A stretch of DNA of 64,000 bases from Neorhizobium populisoli (GCF_019430945.1 NZ_JAHYCB010000006.1:310001-374000), one strand, 5' to 3'; counted from the stretch's first letter, positions 18,763-29,181 are shown. The notes: a model not told the origin generated them from the sequence alone. Numbers and translations: made by a program.

Positions 18763-19713
18763 TCAGTAGCCCGTCTTGCGGTCTACGACGTGCTTCAGCG
18801 TTTCGCCAGCCTCATAGGCATTCATCTGGACTTCCGAATTGCGAAACAGGGCGCGCACGTCCGAGGCCGAGGCGGCATGCGGGGTGATGATGACGTTTTC
18901 CATCTGCCAGAGCGGGCTTGTCTCCGGCAGCGGCTCCTTCTCGAACACGTCGAGCGAAGCACCACCTAGCACGCCCTTTTCCAGCGCGGCGATCACATCC
19001 GCCTCGACCTGGCTGCCGCCGCGGCCGGCATTGATGAAGACCGGCTTGCCGAGCGCCCCACCCTGACGAAGCTTGGAGAACAGTGCGGCGTCAAAAATGC
19101 CGCGCGTATCCGGCGTCAGCGGCAGCAGGCCGATCAGGATATCAGTCCTGGCAAGGAAAGTGTCGAGCTGCGATGCGTTATAGGTCTCAACGCCATCGAT
19201 CGCCTTGCGGCTGCGCGACCAGCCGACGACGTTGAAACCCATCACCTTGAGCTTCGTCACCGTATCCAGGCCGAGTACGCCGAGGCCCATGACGCCGACG
19301 GTCAGATCCTTCGCTTCCGGCTGGGAGAGTTCCTTCCAGACGCGGTCGCGCTGCTGCCTCGAATAGGCCGGCACCTGGCGCAAATGGCTGAGTGTCTGCA
19401 GCACCGTCCACTCGCTCATGCGGGTCGTCAGGCTTTCATCGACGAAGCGAACGATCGGGATATCCGGCAGGCTCGGCATGGCGAGGATGTAATCCACGCC
19501 GGCACCGCCGGAAAACAGCACTTCGAGTTTCGGCGCGCGCTCGAACAGCGTCGGGTCTGGCCGCCAGATCACGGCGTAGCGGGCTTCAGACAGATCCGCT
19601 GCCGGATCGGAGGCGCGCAACACGATACGGCCAGCAAACGCGCCTGCAAGCGCGGCATCGATCTCGCGGCGTTCGAACTTGAGATCGATGACGACCGGGT
19701 GTTTTGCGGACAT
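18763..19713 (-). CDS. ghrA: Glyoxylate/hydroxypyruvate reductase A-type D-2-hydroxyacid dehydrogenase
   Basis: A 316-residue NAD(P)H-dependent dehydrogenase, likely reducing glyoxylate or hydroxypyruvate in the cytoplasm. It has the cofactor motif GVMGLGVLG, the catalytic arginine in INAGRGG, the glutamate in LDVFEKEPLP, and the histidine in ITPHAAS. The GhrA-type features FSGGAGVDYIL and RFVDESLTTRMSEW near the N-terminus separate it from SerA-type enzymes. It begins 16 nt after the yejF stop, so it is probably the last gene of the yej operon. The actual substrate is inferred. Confidence 0.87.
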   Translation of the reverse strand: MSAKHPVVIDLKFERREIDAALAGAFAGRIVLRASDPAADLSEARYAVIWRPDPTLFERAPKLEVLFSGGAGVDYILAMPSLPDIPIVRFVDESLTTRMSEWTVLQTLSHLRQVPAYSRQQRDRVWKELSQPEAKDLTVGVMGLGVLGLDTVTKLKVMGFNVVGWSRSRKAIDGVETYNASQLDTFLARTDILIGLLPLTPDTRGIFDAALFSKLRQGGALGKPVFINAGRGGSQVEADVIAALEKGVLGGASLDVFEKEPLPETSPLWQMENVIITPHAASASDVRALFRNSEVQMNAYEAGETLKHVVDRKTGY

Positions 19714-19729
19714 GGGAAGAACCTCTGGC

Positions 19730-21358
19730 TTACTGGCTGATGGCGGCGGTTTTGACCGCTTCGATGTTGAAGGCGGCGGCCATCAGCGCACGGGTATAAT
19801 CATCTTTCGGCGCGCTGAAAATCTGCTCCGACGGACCTTCCTCGACCACCTTGCCAAAGCGCATAACGATGACGTGGTTGGCGAGCGCCTTCACCACTTT
19901 CAGGTCGTGGCTGATGAAGAGATAGGCGAGATCGTGTTTCTGCTGCAGATCGCGCAGCAGATCGACGACCTGCGCCTGCACCGTCATGTCGAGCGCAGAC
20001 GTCGGCTCGTCGAGCATGACGAAACGGGGTTTGAGCACCATGGCGCGGGCGATCGCGATGCGCTGCCGCTGGCCGCCGGAGAATTCATGCGGATAACGCC
20101 AGCGGGTCGCCGGATCGAGCCCGACTTCCGTCAGCGCCCAGGCCACCCGGTCGTCGCGATCGTCGGCGGAGAGCGCCCGCTCATGCACCTTCAATCCTTC
20201 GGCGATGATCTCGCCGACCGACATGCGGGGGCTGAGCGATCCGTAAGGATCCTGGAAGACCACCTGCAGCCGGTCGCGGAAGGGACGCATTTCCTTGAAG
20301 GAGAAACCGTCGATCTCCTTGCCGACAAAGGCGATGCGGCCCTTGGAGGAAATGAGACGGGCGAGCGCCAGGCCGAGCGTCGTCTTGCCGGAACCGCTCT
20401 CGCCGACGACACCGAGCGTCTGGCCGGCGCGCAATGTCAGATCGACGCCATCCACCGCCTTGACGTGATCGACAACCTTTCGCATCAGCCCGGCCTTGAT
20501 CGGGAACCAGACGCGGATGTCCTTGCCTTCCATGACCACCGGCTTCGACGGATCGGCGACCGGCGGTTCGCCGCGCGGTTCCGAAGAGAGCAGGTGTTTC
20601 GTATAGGCGTGCTGGGGGCTGGTAAAGACGTCCTCGACCGTGCCGGTCTCGACGATCTTGCCCTTGGTCATGACGCAGACGCGATCTGCGAACTTGCGGA
20701 CGATGCCGAGATCGTGGGTGATGAACAGCATCGACATGCCATGCTCGCCCTTGAGGTTTCGCAAAAGCTCGAGGATCTGCGCCTGCACGGTGACGTCGAG
20801 CGCCGTCGTCGGCTCGTCGGCGATCAGCAGCTTCGGGCGGTTGGCGAGCGCCATGGCGATCATGACGCGCTGGCGCTGACCGCCGGAAAGCTCGTGCGGG
20901 AAAGCTTTCAGCCGTTTTTCCGGCTCGCGGATGCCGACCTGGTTCAGGAGTTCGAGAACGCGGGTTCGTGCCTGCTGGCCGCTAATGCCCTTATGCAGTT
21001 CGAGGATTTCGGCGATCTGCTGCTCGATCGAATGCAGCGGATTGAGCGAGGTCATCGGCTCCTGGAAGATCATCGTGATATCGTCGCCGCGCACATGACG
21101 CAGCTCCGGCTCCGACGCCTTCAGCATGTCCTTGCCTTCGAACAGGATCTGGCCGGACGGGTGGCTGGCGGCCGGATACGGCAGGAGCTTCAGCACCGAA
21201 TTGGCGGTGACCGACTTGCCGGAGCCCGACTCGCCGACCAGCGCCATGACTTCGCCCGGCAAGATGTCGAAAGAGACCTTGTCGACGGCGAGCGAGATCT
21301 CGCCGCCCTGATGGAAGGCGACCGAAAGATCACGAACGGAAAGCAGCGGTTCTGTCAT
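19730..21358 (-). CDS. yejF: Peptide/muropeptide ABC transporter, double ATPase YejF
   Basis: A 542-residue fused ATPase with two complete nucleotide-binding domains: Walker A GESGSGKS (about 42-49) and GESGSGKT (about 316-323), signature LSGGQRQR and FSGGQRQR, and Walker [13 protein letters not shown] and [11 protein letters not shown]. It powers the YejBE permease in the inner membrane; related systems import microcin C and, in Agrobacterium, cell-wall peptides. Its ATG overlaps the stop of the PIN-domain gene by 4 nt (ATGA), which puts its translation under coupling to a toxin-antitoxin pair that is not part of standard yej operons. Confidence 0.95.
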   Translation of the reverse strand: MTEPLLSVRDLSVAFHQGGEISLAVDKVSFDILPGEVMALVGESGSGKSVTANSVLKLLPYPAASHPSGQILFEGKDMLKASEPELRHVRGDDITMIFQEPMTSLNPLHSIEQQIAEILELHKGISGQQARTRVLELLNQVGIREPEKRLKAFPHELSGGQRQRVMIAMALANRPKLLIADEPTTALDVTVQAQILELLRNLKGEHGMSMLFITHDLGIVRKFADRVCVMTKGKIVETGTVEDVFTSPQHAYTKHLLSSEPRGEPPVADPSKPVVMEGKDIRVWFPIKAGLMRKVVDHVKAVDGVDLTLRAGQTLGVVGESGSGKTTLGLALARLISSKGRIAFVGKEIDGFSFKEMRPFRDRLQVVFQDPYGSLSPRMSVGEIIAEGLKVHERALSADDRDDRVAWALTEVGLDPATRWRYPHEFSGGQRQRIAIARAMVLKPRFVMLDEPTSALDMTVQAQVVDLLRDLQQKHDLAYLFISHDLKVVKALANHVIVMRFGKVVEEGPSEQIFSAPKDDYTRALMAAAFNIEAVKTAAISQ

Positions 21359-21828
21359 CGGGCAAGGCTTTCGAGAAGGGAAGTCAGGGTCGGTTCATCG
21401 GGGCGGAGCACACGAATGGAAATATCCTCGTGAGATTGTGGCGCGATGCCCTTGTCCGAGGATAAGAGATGCGTACAGCCAGACAGGATCGCTGTTGCCA
21501 GATGGACGGCATCAGGGAGCTTTCTCGAAGGCACTGCAGCCCGCAGCGTTGCAGCCGTCGAAAAAATAGCGCGCGTTGCCGGTTGAACATCCAACCATGG
21601 GCTTGTTGTGAGAATTCGGCCATAGAGCGTGATAAGGCGCGTATCGTTGCGCCGAAAAGGAACGACTAAAAGCTCGGCCAAAGTCATTTCGCTCGTCACA
21701 AAACGCGGCTGGCTTTGCCTCGTCGCGATGGAAACAAGCTCCAGCAAATTTTCCGAAAGATTGTCGTTTGTTTCGAATGCCGCAATAAAGATGTTTGTGT
21801 CGAGGTATATACGATCGACGCCTTCCAT
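21355..21828 (-). CDS. PIN-domain protein (VapC-like toxin RNase)
   Basis: A 157-residue PIN domain with the expected four acidic residues: D10 (YLDTNIFI), E52 (LAELLV), D106 (KLPDAVHLA) and D125 (SSDKGI). Such proteins cut RNA, often tRNA. The ATG at 21828 overlaps the stop of the upstream antitoxin-like gene (TGATG) and the stop overlaps yejF (ATGA), so all three genes look translationally coupled. A GTG at 21840 would add four residues. It lies inside the yejABEF operon, an unusual place. All catalytic residues are intact, so it is probably active. Confidence 0.85.
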   Translation of the reverse strand: MEGVDRIYLDTNIFIAAFETNDNLSENLLELVSIATRQSQPRFVTSEMTLAELLVVPFRRNDTRLITLYGRILTTSPWLDVQPATRAIFSTAATLRAAVPSRKLPDAVHLATAILSGCTHLLSSDKGIAPQSHEDISIRVLRPDEPTLTSLLESLAR

Positions 21829-22106
21829 CAATAATCCCACTCGTCACGCAATTCGCGAATTCTCGCGACGGCCTCTTCCATCGTTACGGAAGGGCGCCCG
21901 TCCGACAGCAGTTTTCGCCGCATCTCCATCAGGTCTTCAGCGGCGATAGGTTTGGCATCGATAACGCTCCGCAAAAGTGCTTCACGGCTAATTGCCGGCG
22001 CCTCCACCTCGATAACCACCTTGACGATCGCGCCCGCATCGAACCCCTCCCGCAGGTCTTCGGGCAGGTTGGCGACCGGATAATGCTCTCTGACGATCTT
22101 GTTCAT
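21828..22106 (-). CDS. Putative antitoxin of the PIN-domain pair
   Basis: A 92-residue protein directly upstream of, and overlapping by one base, the PIN-domain gene. It begins MNKIVREHYPVANLPEDLREGFDAGAIVKVVIEVEA and ends in a charged helix (MEEAVARIRELRDEWDY), as expected for an antitoxin with an N-terminal DNA-binding or dimer part and a C-terminal toxin-wrapping helix. I do not recognise its DNA-binding class. The ATG at 22106 starts 64 nt after the yejE stop. The role is inferred from size and position. Confidence 0.7.
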   Translation of the reverse strand: MNKIVREHYPVANLPEDLREGFDAGAIVKVVIEVEAPAISREALLRSVIDAKPIAAEDLMEMRRKLLSDGRPSVTMEEAVARIRELRDEWDY

Positions 22107-22170
22107 GGCGTCACGCTCGCTGGCTTCGTTCCGACACTCTAGCGCAATTCCCTGTCCTGCACGACCCGGC

Positions 22171-23313
22171 TCACCCGAACGTCTTTCTGGGATCGAAGGC
22201 ATCGCGCACCGCCTCGCCGATGAAGATCAGCAATGACAGCATGATCGACATGGTGAAGAAGGCCGTGAAGCCCAGCCATGGGGCCTGGAGGTTGTTTTTG
22301 CCCTGCGAGATCATCTCACCCAAGGACGGCGAGCCCGGCGGCAGGCCGAAGCCGAGGAAGTCCAGCGAGGTCAGCGTGGCGATCGAGCCGGAGAGAATGA
22401 AAGGCAGGAAGGTCAGCGTCGCGACCATGGCGTTGGGCAGCAGGTGCCGAGTCATGATCGTCAGGTTGCCGACGCCGAGCGCCCTCGCCGCCCGCACATA
22501 TTCGAAATTGCGCGCTCGCAGGAATTCGGCGCGTACGACGCCGACAAGGCTGACCCAGGAGAACAGCAGCAGGATGCCGAGCAGGATGAAGAAACCGGGC
22601 GGCAGGATAGAGGCGATGATCAACAGGATGTAGAGGACCGGCATCGCCGACCAGATCTCGATGAAGCGTTGCATCAGAAGATCGGTCCAGCCGCCGAAAT
22701 AGCCCTGCACCGCGCCGGCGCCAACACCGATGATCGCCGAGCAGACCGTCAGCGCCAGGCCGAACAGGACCGAAATGCGAAAACCGTAGATCATGCGGGC
22801 GGTGACGTCGCGCGCCTGATCGTCGGTGCCGAGCCAGTTAAGGTTGCCGAGAATGCAGTTCGGATCCTTGTCGCCCTGCGGATAGGCCTTGCAGCGGTCT
22901 TGCGCCTTCATCAGCCAGAAGGGTTCGGTCGGCGCCGAATGGGGGATGTTAGAGTTGACGGTCTGATAGGAATAGCGGATCGGCGGCCAGATCATCCAGC
23001 CGTTCGCCTCGATCTCCTGGGCGATATAGTCCGATCGGTAATCCGTCGTAGCCAGGAAGCCCCCGAATTTTTCCTCCGGGTAATCGAAGAGGACTGGATA
23101 GAGAATCTCGCCCTTGTAGGACGCGACGATCGGCCGGTCGTTGGCGATGAGTTCTGCGCAGAGGCTGAGACCGAACAAGACAAGGAACAGCCAGAACGAC
23201 CAGAAACCGCGCTTGTTGGCGCGAAAATTCGCAAGCCTGCGCTTGTTGGTCGGGCTCAGGAAGGGCCGCTTGGGGCGCGGCGGGGCGGATACGGCTGTGG
23301 TGGACGCTTCCAT
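22171..23313 (-). CDS. yejE: Peptide/muropeptide ABC transporter permease YejE
   Basis: A 380-residue inner-membrane permease: N-terminal membrane helix (WSFWLFLVLFGLSLCAELIA), a periplasmic region with WLGTDDQARDVTARMIYGFRISVLFG, and four to five further helices with the permease coupling loop EYVRAARALGVGNLTIMTRHLLPNA. The C-terminus GEAVRDAFDPRKTFG is typical of DppC-like permeases. The ATG at 23313 overlaps the yejB stop (TGATG). It pairs with YejB. The antitoxin gene, not yejF, follows it. Confidence 0.94.
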   Translation of the reverse strand: MEASTTAVSAPPRPKRPFLSPTNKRRLANFRANKRGFWSFWLFLVLFGLSLCAELIANDRPIVASYKGEILYPVLFDYPEEKFGGFLATTDYRSDYIAQEIEANGWMIWPPIRYSYQTVNSNIPHSAPTEPFWLMKAQDRCKAYPQGDKDPNCILGNLNWLGTDDQARDVTARMIYGFRISVLFGLALTVCSAIIGVGAGAVQGYFGGWTDLLMQRFIEIWSAMPVLYILLIIASILPPGFFILLGILLLFSWVSLVGVVRAEFLRARNFEYVRAARALGVGNLTIMTRHLLPNAMVATLTFLPFILSGSIATLTSLDFLGFGLPPGSPSLGEMISQGKNNLQAPWLGFTAFFTMSIMLSLLIFIGEAVRDAFDPRKTFG

Positions 23314-24398
23314 CAGACGTCCCTCCGCTCGAAATCGATACGCGGATCGATCCAGGTATAGATCAGGTCGGAGATCAGGTTCACGACAAGGCCCATCAGC
23401 GAGAAGATATAGAGCGTGCCGAACACGACCGGATAATCGCGGCCGATGATCGCCTGGTAGCCCAGCCGGCCGAGACCATCGAGCGAGAAGATGTTCTCGA
23501 TCAGCAGCGCGCCGGTGAAGAAGGCGGAGATGAAGGCGCCCGGAAACCCGGCGATGACGATCAGCATGGCGTTTCGGAACACATGGCCGTACAGCACCTG
23601 CCGCTCGTTCAGGCCCTTGGCGCGGGCGGTCGTGACATACTGTTTCTTGATCTCGTCGATGAAGGAGTTCTTGGTCAGCAGCGTCGTCGTGGCGAAGGCC
23701 GAAAGCGACATGGCGATCAGCGGCAGGACGAGGTGCCAAAAATAGTCGACGATCTTCTCGTACCACGGCAGCTCGGCGAAATTGTCGGAGACGAGACCGC
23801 GCAGCGGGAACCAGTCGAAGAACGATCCGCCGGCAAACAGCACGATCAGCAGGATGCCGAACAGGAAGCTGGGAATAGCGTAACCGATAATGATGACGCC
23901 CGATGTCCAGACATCGAAGGTCGAGCCGTCCTTGACCGCCTTGCGGATGCCCAGCGGCACTGAGATCAGGTAGGAGAACAGCAAAATCCATATGCCGAGC
24001 GAGATCGACACCGGCATCTTGTCGACGATCAGATCGATGACCGAGGTGTTACGGAAGAAGCTCTCGCCGAAATCGAAGCGGATGTAGTTCCACAGCATGT
24101 CGAGGAAGCGGGTGACCGGCGGCTTGTCGAAACCGAACTGCTGCTCGAGTTTCTTGATGAACTCCGGATCGAGACCCTGGGCGCCACGATAACGCCCCTC
24201 ATCGCCGCCACCGCCCATCTGCGCCAGATCGTTGCCGCCACCGGAAAGCCGGTCGCCGGAATCCTGACCCTGGATCTGGGCAATAATCTGCTCGACGGGA
24301 CCGCCTGGAGCGAACTGCACGATGAGGAAAGAGATCGCCATGATGCCGACCAGCGTCGGGATCATCAGCAGGAGACGGCGGAAGATATAGGCGCCCAT
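23313..24398 (-). CDS. yejB: Peptide/muropeptide ABC transporter permease YejB
   Basis: A 361-residue permease of the DppB type starting [37 protein letters not shown] glycine-rich insertion ([23 protein letters not shown], about 48-70) follows the first helix, as in other YejB proteins. The coupling loop [25 protein letters not shown] and C-terminal [18 protein letters not shown] are typical. It forms the heterodimeric membrane channel with YejE. It lies 177 nt downstream of yejA. Confidence 0.95.
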   Translation of the reverse strand: MGAYIFRRLLLMIPTLVGIMAISFLIVQFAPGGPVEQIIAQIQGQDSGDRLSGGGNDLAQMGGGGDEGRYRGAQGLDPEFIKKLEQQFGFDKPPVTRFLDMLWNYIRFDFGESFFRNTSVIDLIVDKMPVSISLGIWILLFSYLISVPLGIRKAVKDGSTFDVWTSGVIIIGYAIPSFLFGILLIVLFAGGSFFDWFPLRGLVSDNFAELPWYEKIVDYFWHLVLPLIAMSLSAFATTTLLTKNSFIDEIKKQYVTTARAKGLNERQVLYGHVFRNAMLIVIAGFPGAFISAFFTGALLIENIFSLDGLGRLGYQAIIGRDYPVVFGTLYIFSLMGLVVNLISDLIYTWIDPRIDFERRDV

Positions 24399-24575
24399 CA
24401 GAGTTCCTTGCCGGTGAGGTTCGTACCTGCCACCTCGGGCAACATATCACCGCATATTTCCGTGCCGATCAAATGGCTTTCCTTCCGTTGCGAATCAGAG
24501 GTTTCGTTTGGGGCTTCATTTGGAACAGGTGGCGGTGCGCGGCGCAAGGCCGCGCCCTCCATTCCGTTAGACGCC

Positions 24576-26414
24576 TTATTTTGCGGCATTCTTGGAAAAC
24601 CAGATATCCGGGAAACCGATACCATATTCCGGGAAGCGCTGCGGATGGGCGATGCGGTTCCAATAGGCCATCTTCTCTTCACCGGAATAGAAGAGCGGCA
24701 CGACATAGTGATTGGCGAGCAGCACGCGGTCCATCGCCTTGACTGCGGCGACCTGATCGTCGCGGTTCGTCGCGAAGACGATCTTCTTGATCAGAGCATC
24801 CACGGCCGGATCGGCAATGCCGGCATAGTTGCGCGATCCCTGGCGATTGACCGAGTCTGAGCCCCAATATTCCGTCTGTTCGTTGCCGGGATTCATGGTC
24901 TGCGCCCAGACCACCCAGACCATGTCGTAATCGAAACTGCGGACACGGTTGATATATTGCGAGGAATCGACGGTGCGGATACGAGCCTCGACACCGATCT
25001 TCTTCAAGCTGGCGATGAATGGATTGACCGAACGTTCCTGAGACTGGCTGCTGAGCAGGATTTCAAAGCTCATCGGCTGGCCGGTCTTGGTATTGACCAT
25101 GCGGTTGCCCTTCAGCTCCCAGCCGGCCGCCTTGAAGAGTTCGACGGCCTTGCGCAGGTTGTCGCGCACCTTGTTCGGGTCGCCGTTGACCGGGTTCGTG
25201 TAAGGCGTCGTGAAGACTTCCGGCGGCACCTTGTCCTTCAGTTCCTGCAGAATCTCAAGTTCGCGTCCCTTTGGCAGGCCGGAGGATGCGAGTTCCGTGC
25301 CCCAGAAGAAGCTGTCGACGCGCTTCAGGCCACCGAAGGCAAGGTTCTTGTTCAGGTCTTCGAAGTCGAGGGCGTAATTCAGCGCATCCCGAACCCGCGC
25401 ATCCTTGAAGATGTCGCGGCGCGTGTTCGGCGCGAAAGCCTGCATGACGCCGGTTGCCTTGAAAGGATTGCTGACCGCTTCCTTGGTGATCCGGCCATCT
25501 TTCACTGCGTCGAAATCGTAACGGGTCGCCCAGCGGCTGGAACTGTTTTCCCGGCGATAGTCGAGCGTACCGGCACGGAACGCCTCGAACTCCACATCGG
25601 CATCGGAGAAATAGGTGTAGGTGACGTTCTTGAAATTGTACTGGCCGAGATTGATCGGCAGGTTCTTGCCCCAATAATCGTCACGCAATTCGTAACGGAT
25701 CGTCGAACCCGGCTGGATGGCGGCGATCTTGTACGGCCCTGAACCCATGGCGGGCTCAAGCGTGGTTCGGGAAATATCGCGCTGCTTGCCCTGCGCGTCC
25801 TGGCCTTCCCACCAGTGCTTTGGCATGACCGGGAAATCGCCGACGATTGAAGGCAGTTCACGGTTGTTCTTTTCGTCAAAACGGAAGGTCACTTCACGGT
25901 CGCCGGTCTTTTCGACGCCGGTGACGTGGCGATAATAGCCGGAGTAGAAGCCGCTATGCTCCTTCAGCTTGCCCATGGTGAAGATGACGTCTTCCGGCGT
26001 GACCAGCTGGCCATCGGCCCATTTGGCTTCCTGCCGCAGACGGAATGTTACGGAAGAGAGATCGTCCGGGTAGGACAGAGCTTCGGCCAGCAGGCCGTAG
26101 GAACCGAACACCTCGTCTTCCGACCGCTTCATCAGCGTATCGTAGATGACGCCGGCGCCTGAAACGATCGTGCCGCGGTCGATCACCGGATTGACGTTGT
26201 CAAATGTGCCTTCATCGCCAAGGCGAAGCTCGCCGCCTTTCGGCGCATTCACATCGACATAGGGCAGCTGCTTGAAATCGGCCGGCAGTTCGAGGTCTCC
26301 GACAACGGCAATACCATGCCGCCACTTCGGCTCCTGAGCACTCGAAACCGATGCCGAGAAAACCGTTGCAGCAAACGCAATCGCAAGACCTATCTTTAGC
26401 CGAGCCAGGATCAT
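24576..26414 (-). CDS. yejA: Periplasmic substrate-binding protein YejA (family 5)
   Basis: A 612-residue family 5 extracellular solute-binding protein with a signal peptide (MILARLKIGLAIAFAATVFSASVSSAQ). Family traits include DVNAPKGGELRLG, GTFDNVNPV, YDTLMKRS, PEDVIFTMGKLKEHSGFYSGYY, and the C-terminal GFPDIWFSKNAAK. The protein binds peptides or muropeptides and hands them to YejBEF. The ATG at 26414 has AAAGGGG just upstream; the reading frame extends to 26468 but without a start site. It is the first gene of the yej operon and diverges from mepA. Confidence 0.93.
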   Translation of the reverse strand: MILARLKIGLAIAFAATVFSASVSSAQEPKWRHGIAVVGDLELPADFKQLPYVDVNAPKGGELRLGDEGTFDNVNPVIDRGTIVSGAGVIYDTLMKRSEDEVFGSYGLLAEALSYPDDLSSVTFRLRQEAKWADGQLVTPEDVIFTMGKLKEHSGFYSGYYRHVTGVEKTGDREVTFRFDEKNNRELPSIVGDFPVMPKHWWEGQDAQGKQRDISRTTLEPAMGSGPYKIAAIQPGSTIRYELRDDYWGKNLPINLGQYNFKNVTYTYFSDADVEFEAFRAGTLDYRRENSSSRWATRYDFDAVKDGRITKEAVSNPFKATGVMQAFAPNTRRDIFKDARVRDALNYALDFEDLNKNLAFGGLKRVDSFFWGTELASSGLPKGRELEILQELKDKVPPEVFTTPYTNPVNGDPNKVRDNLRKAVELFKAAGWELKGNRMVNTKTGQPMSFEILLSSQSQERSVNPFIASLKKIGVEARIRTVDSSQYINRVRSFDYDMVWVVWAQTMNPGNEQTEYWGSDSVNRQGSRNYAGIADPAVDALIKKIVFATNRDDQVAAVKAMDRVLLANHYVVPLFYSGEEKMAYWNRIAHPQRFPEYGIGFPDIWFSKNAAK

Positions 26415-26595
26415 CACTACCCCTTTGTGGTTGTTCGTTGCCGCAAAGCATAGGGCAAAAGGCGGCAAAAAACAGGAGTTCCAAACTCACATCCGTTTTA
26501 TCTGCCGCACAATCTGCTTTGATCGCCCGATCTCCATTTCAACAAAATCCTGTTTCACGGTAGGTTCAGGCTCCCAGTGATTTGCGGCGGACGGC

Positions 26596-27648
26596 ATGAC
26601 ATCGATTTCTCGGCTCTTCCTGCGGCTTGCGACGGCCGCCCTCGTTTGCGGCTCGCTCACCGCACCCTCCCATGCGCAGGAAGAAAAGACGGCAAAGCAG
26701 CTGTTCGGCGGCATGAAACTGCCGAGCCGTTCGGAAGCGGAACCACTCGGCTTCTACGCCAAGGGCTGCATGTCGGGCGCCGTGGCGCTGCCGACGGATG
26801 GGCCGACCTGGCAGGCGATGCGGCTTTCGCGCAACCGCCGTTGGGGCAACCCGGCGCTGATCTCGCTGCTCGAACAGTTTTCCCGCGATGCGGTGAAGGT
26901 TGGCTGGGGTTCAGGCATCCTTGTCGGTGATATTTCGCAGCCGCGCGGCGGGCCGATGATCAATGGCCATGCCTCGCATCAGGTCGGGCTCGATGCCGAC
27001 ATCTGGTTCACACCGAAACCCGCCACGCCGCTGACGGTGGAACAGCGCGAGCAAATGCCTTTCACCTCCATGCTCGACAAGAGCAAGTTCCTGACAGTAG
27101 ACCCGCGGAAATGGAGCAGGACGCATATGAACCTCGTCATGCAGGCGGCGAGCTATCCGCAGGTGCAGCGCGTCTTCGTCAACCCGGCGATCAAGAAACA
27201 GCTTTGCGAGACCTGGACCGGCGACCGCAACCTGCTCGGCAAGGTACGGCCGATCTATGGTCACGACGAGCATTTCCACATTCGCATGAGCTGCCCGCCG
27301 GGCGCCACGACCTGCCAGAAGCAGGCCGCCGTTCCGGCCGGCGACGATTGCGTCAAGGGACTTGCCTGGTGGTTCACCAAGGAGCCCTGGGCGCCGCCGC
27401 CGAAGCCCGATCCGAACAAGAAGCCGGTGAAGCCGCGTCAGGTCATGCTCTCCGATCTGCCCAAGGCCTGCGCAGCCGTACTGGCCGCCCCGGCTCGCGT
27501 CGAGCAGGACGCGACCTATGGCGGGGCAGCGGCCTATGTCGCCCAGCCCGCTTCGTCTGCGGCATCGCGAAACATCAACGCCATCGTCAAGGATCCGCCA
27601 CCGGCCGATGACGATGTGCCGACGCCAACCCCACGGCCTGCAGAATAA
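26596..27648 (+). CDS. mepA: Penicillin-insensitive murein endopeptidase MepA
   Basis: A 350-residue periplasmic zinc peptidase (family M74) that cuts D-Ala-meso-DAP cross-links in peptidoglycan. It has a signal peptide (ends SHAQ), the zinc motif HASHQVGLDADIW and the second site YGHDEHFHIRM. Cysteines at CMSG, CETW, CPPG, TCQK, DCVK and KACAA may form disulfides. The C-terminus is a low-complexity Pro-rich tail. It is divergent from yejA; since Yej systems can import muropeptides, the pairing suggests a wall-turnover function. Confidence 0.93.
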   Translation: MTSISRLFLRLATAALVCGSLTAPSHAQEEKTAKQLFGGMKLPSRSEAEPLGFYAKGCMSGAVALPTDGPTWQAMRLSRNRRWGNPALISLLEQFSRDAVKVGWGSGILVGDISQPRGGPMINGHASHQVGLDADIWFTPKPATPLTVEQREQMPFTSMLDKSKFLTVDPRKWSRTHMNLVMQAASYPQVQRVFVNPAIKKQLCETWTGDRNLLGKVRPIYGHDEHFHIRMSCPPGATTCQKQAAVPAGDDCVKGLAWWFTKEPWAPPPKPDPNKKPVKPRQVMLSDLPKACAAVLAAPARVEQDATYGGAAAYVAQPASSAASRNINAIVKDPPPADDDVPTPTPRPAE

Positions 27649-27768
27649 TTCTGCGTATGAGTCGGCGTTGAAAATGTCGACTCCTCCCCCACCTTCCCAA
27701 CAAGCGACGGGCGCGCTAGAACGCGTGCAAATCGATTGAAAGCCGTTCCCGGGGGAGGACATAGTTTC

Positions 27769-28149
27769 ATGTCGGCCAAGCCCTGCATTGCGCTGATCGC
27801 GCATGACCAGAAAAAAGATGAAATGGCGGATTTCGCCCGCCGTCATCAGGGAGCGCTTTCCCGTTTTCGCATCGTCGCGACCGGTACCACCGGCGGGCGC
27901 GTGCAGGAGGCCTGCCCCGGCCTCGACGTGACCCGGCTGAAAAGCGGCCCGCTCGGCGGCGACCAGCAGATCGGTGCGCTGATCTGCACCGGCGAGGTCA
28001 ACATGCTGATCTTCTTCATCGATCCGTTGAGCGCGCTGCCGCATGACGTCGATGTCAAGGCGCTAACGCGGCTTGCTACGGTCTATGATATTCCCATGGC
28101 GCTGAACCTTGCCACCGCCGAAAAACTCATCGACTTCCAGAAGGACTGA
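27769..28149 (+). CDS. mgsA: Methylglyoxal synthase
   Basis: A 126-residue cytoplasmic enzyme that turns dihydroxyacetone phosphate into methylglyoxal and phosphate, a glycolytic bypass. It shows the family motifs [13 protein letters not shown] near the N-terminus, [11 protein letters not shown] (phosphate site), [15 protein letters not shown], and [18 protein letters not shown] with the catalytic Asp. The ATG at 27769 is preceded by GGGGGAGG and matches the family start; the upstream TTG at 27736 does not. It is followed within 10 nt by glk, so the two are probably co-transcribed. Confidence 0.95.
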   Translation: MSAKPCIALIAHDQKKDEMADFARRHQGALSRFRIVATGTTGGRVQEACPGLDVTRLKSGPLGGDQQIGALICTGEVNMLIFFIDPLSALPHDVDVKALTRLATVYDIPMALNLATAEKLIDFQKD

Positions 28150-28158
28150 GCGCTCCAG

Positions 28159-29181
28159 ATGGCCGACCATATGAAGACCGAAAGCCTGCCCTTTCCGATC
28201 CTGATCGGCGATATCGGCGGCACCAATGCCCGCTTCTCAATCCTTCTCGACGCCTATGCGGAGCCGAAGCCGTTTCCGAACGTCCGCACCGCCGATTATC
28301 CGACGATCGACGAGGCGATCCAGAAGGTCGTGCTCGATACGTCCTCTTCGCAGCCGCGCTCGGCGATCCTGGCCGTGGCGGCGCCGATCGATGGCGATGA
28401 GATCGACCTCACCAACTGCCCGTGGATCGTCAAGCCGAAAGCGATGATCGCCAATCTCGGCTTCGAGGATGTTCTGGTCGTTAATGATTTCGAGGCTCAG
28501 GCGCTGGCCATCGCCGCACTGCCGGACCAATTCCGCGAAACGCTCGGTACGCACAGCGAACCGCATATGGCATCCCGTGTCGTGCTCGGCCCGGGCACCG
28601 GCCTCGGCGTCGCGGGCGTCGTTTATGCGCGGCACATGTGGTTCCCGGTTCCGGGTGAAGGCGGCCATGTGGATGTCGGGCCGCGCTCCGAGCGCGATTT
28701 CCAGATCTTCCCGCATCTGAAAAGGATCGAAGGCCGTGTTTCCGCGGAAGAGATTTTGAGCGGCCGCGGCGTCGTCAATATCTATCAGGCAATTTGCGTT
28801 GCCGATGGCATCGAACCCGCCTTTACCGATCCGGCCGACATCACCGCGCATGGTCTGAATGGCGGCGATGCGCAGGCGGTCGAAACCCTTTCGCTGTTTG
28901 CCACCTATCTCGGCCGGGTCGCTGGCGACATGGCGCTGATCTACATGGCCCGCGGCGGCGTCTATCTTGCCGGCGGCATTTCCCAGAAAATCATCCCGGC
29001 ATTGAAGCGGCCGGAATTCCGCGCCGCCTTCGAAGACAAGGCGCCGCATACGGAATTGATGAGCACGATCCCGACTTTCGTGGTGACGCATCCGCAAGCG
29101 GCACTTGCAGGCCTTGCAAGCTTTGCCCGCACGCCTTCCGCCTACGGAATTTCGATGGACGGCCGCCGCTGGCGAAAATGA
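28159..29181 (+). CDS. glk: Glucokinase
   Basis: A 340-residue Glk-type hexokinase that phosphorylates glucose in the cytoplasm. The N-terminal phosphate loop is [29 protein letters not shown] carries the catalytic Asp; [13 protein letters not shown] and [16 protein letters not shown] bind substrate; [10 protein letters not shown] is the C-terminal adenosine motif. It follows mgsA at 9 nt spacing, an arrangement common in Rhizobiales. Two small lipoprotein genes lie between it and the exporter gene. Confidence 0.95.
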   Translation: MADHMKTESLPFPILIGDIGGTNARFSILLDAYAEPKPFPNVRTADYPTIDEAIQKVVLDTSSSQPRSAILAVAAPIDGDEIDLTNCPWIVKPKAMIANLGFEDVLVVNDFEAQALAIAALPDQFRETLGTHSEPHMASRVVLGPGTGLGVAGVVYARHMWFPVPGEGGHVDVGPRSERDFQIFPHLKRIEGRVSAEEILSGRGVVNIYQAICVADGIEPAFTDPADITAHGLNGGDAQAVETLSLFATYLGRVAGDMALIYMARGGVYLAGGISQKIIPALKRPEFRAAFEDKAPHTELMSTIPTFVVTHPQAALAGLASFARTPSAYGISMDGRRWRK

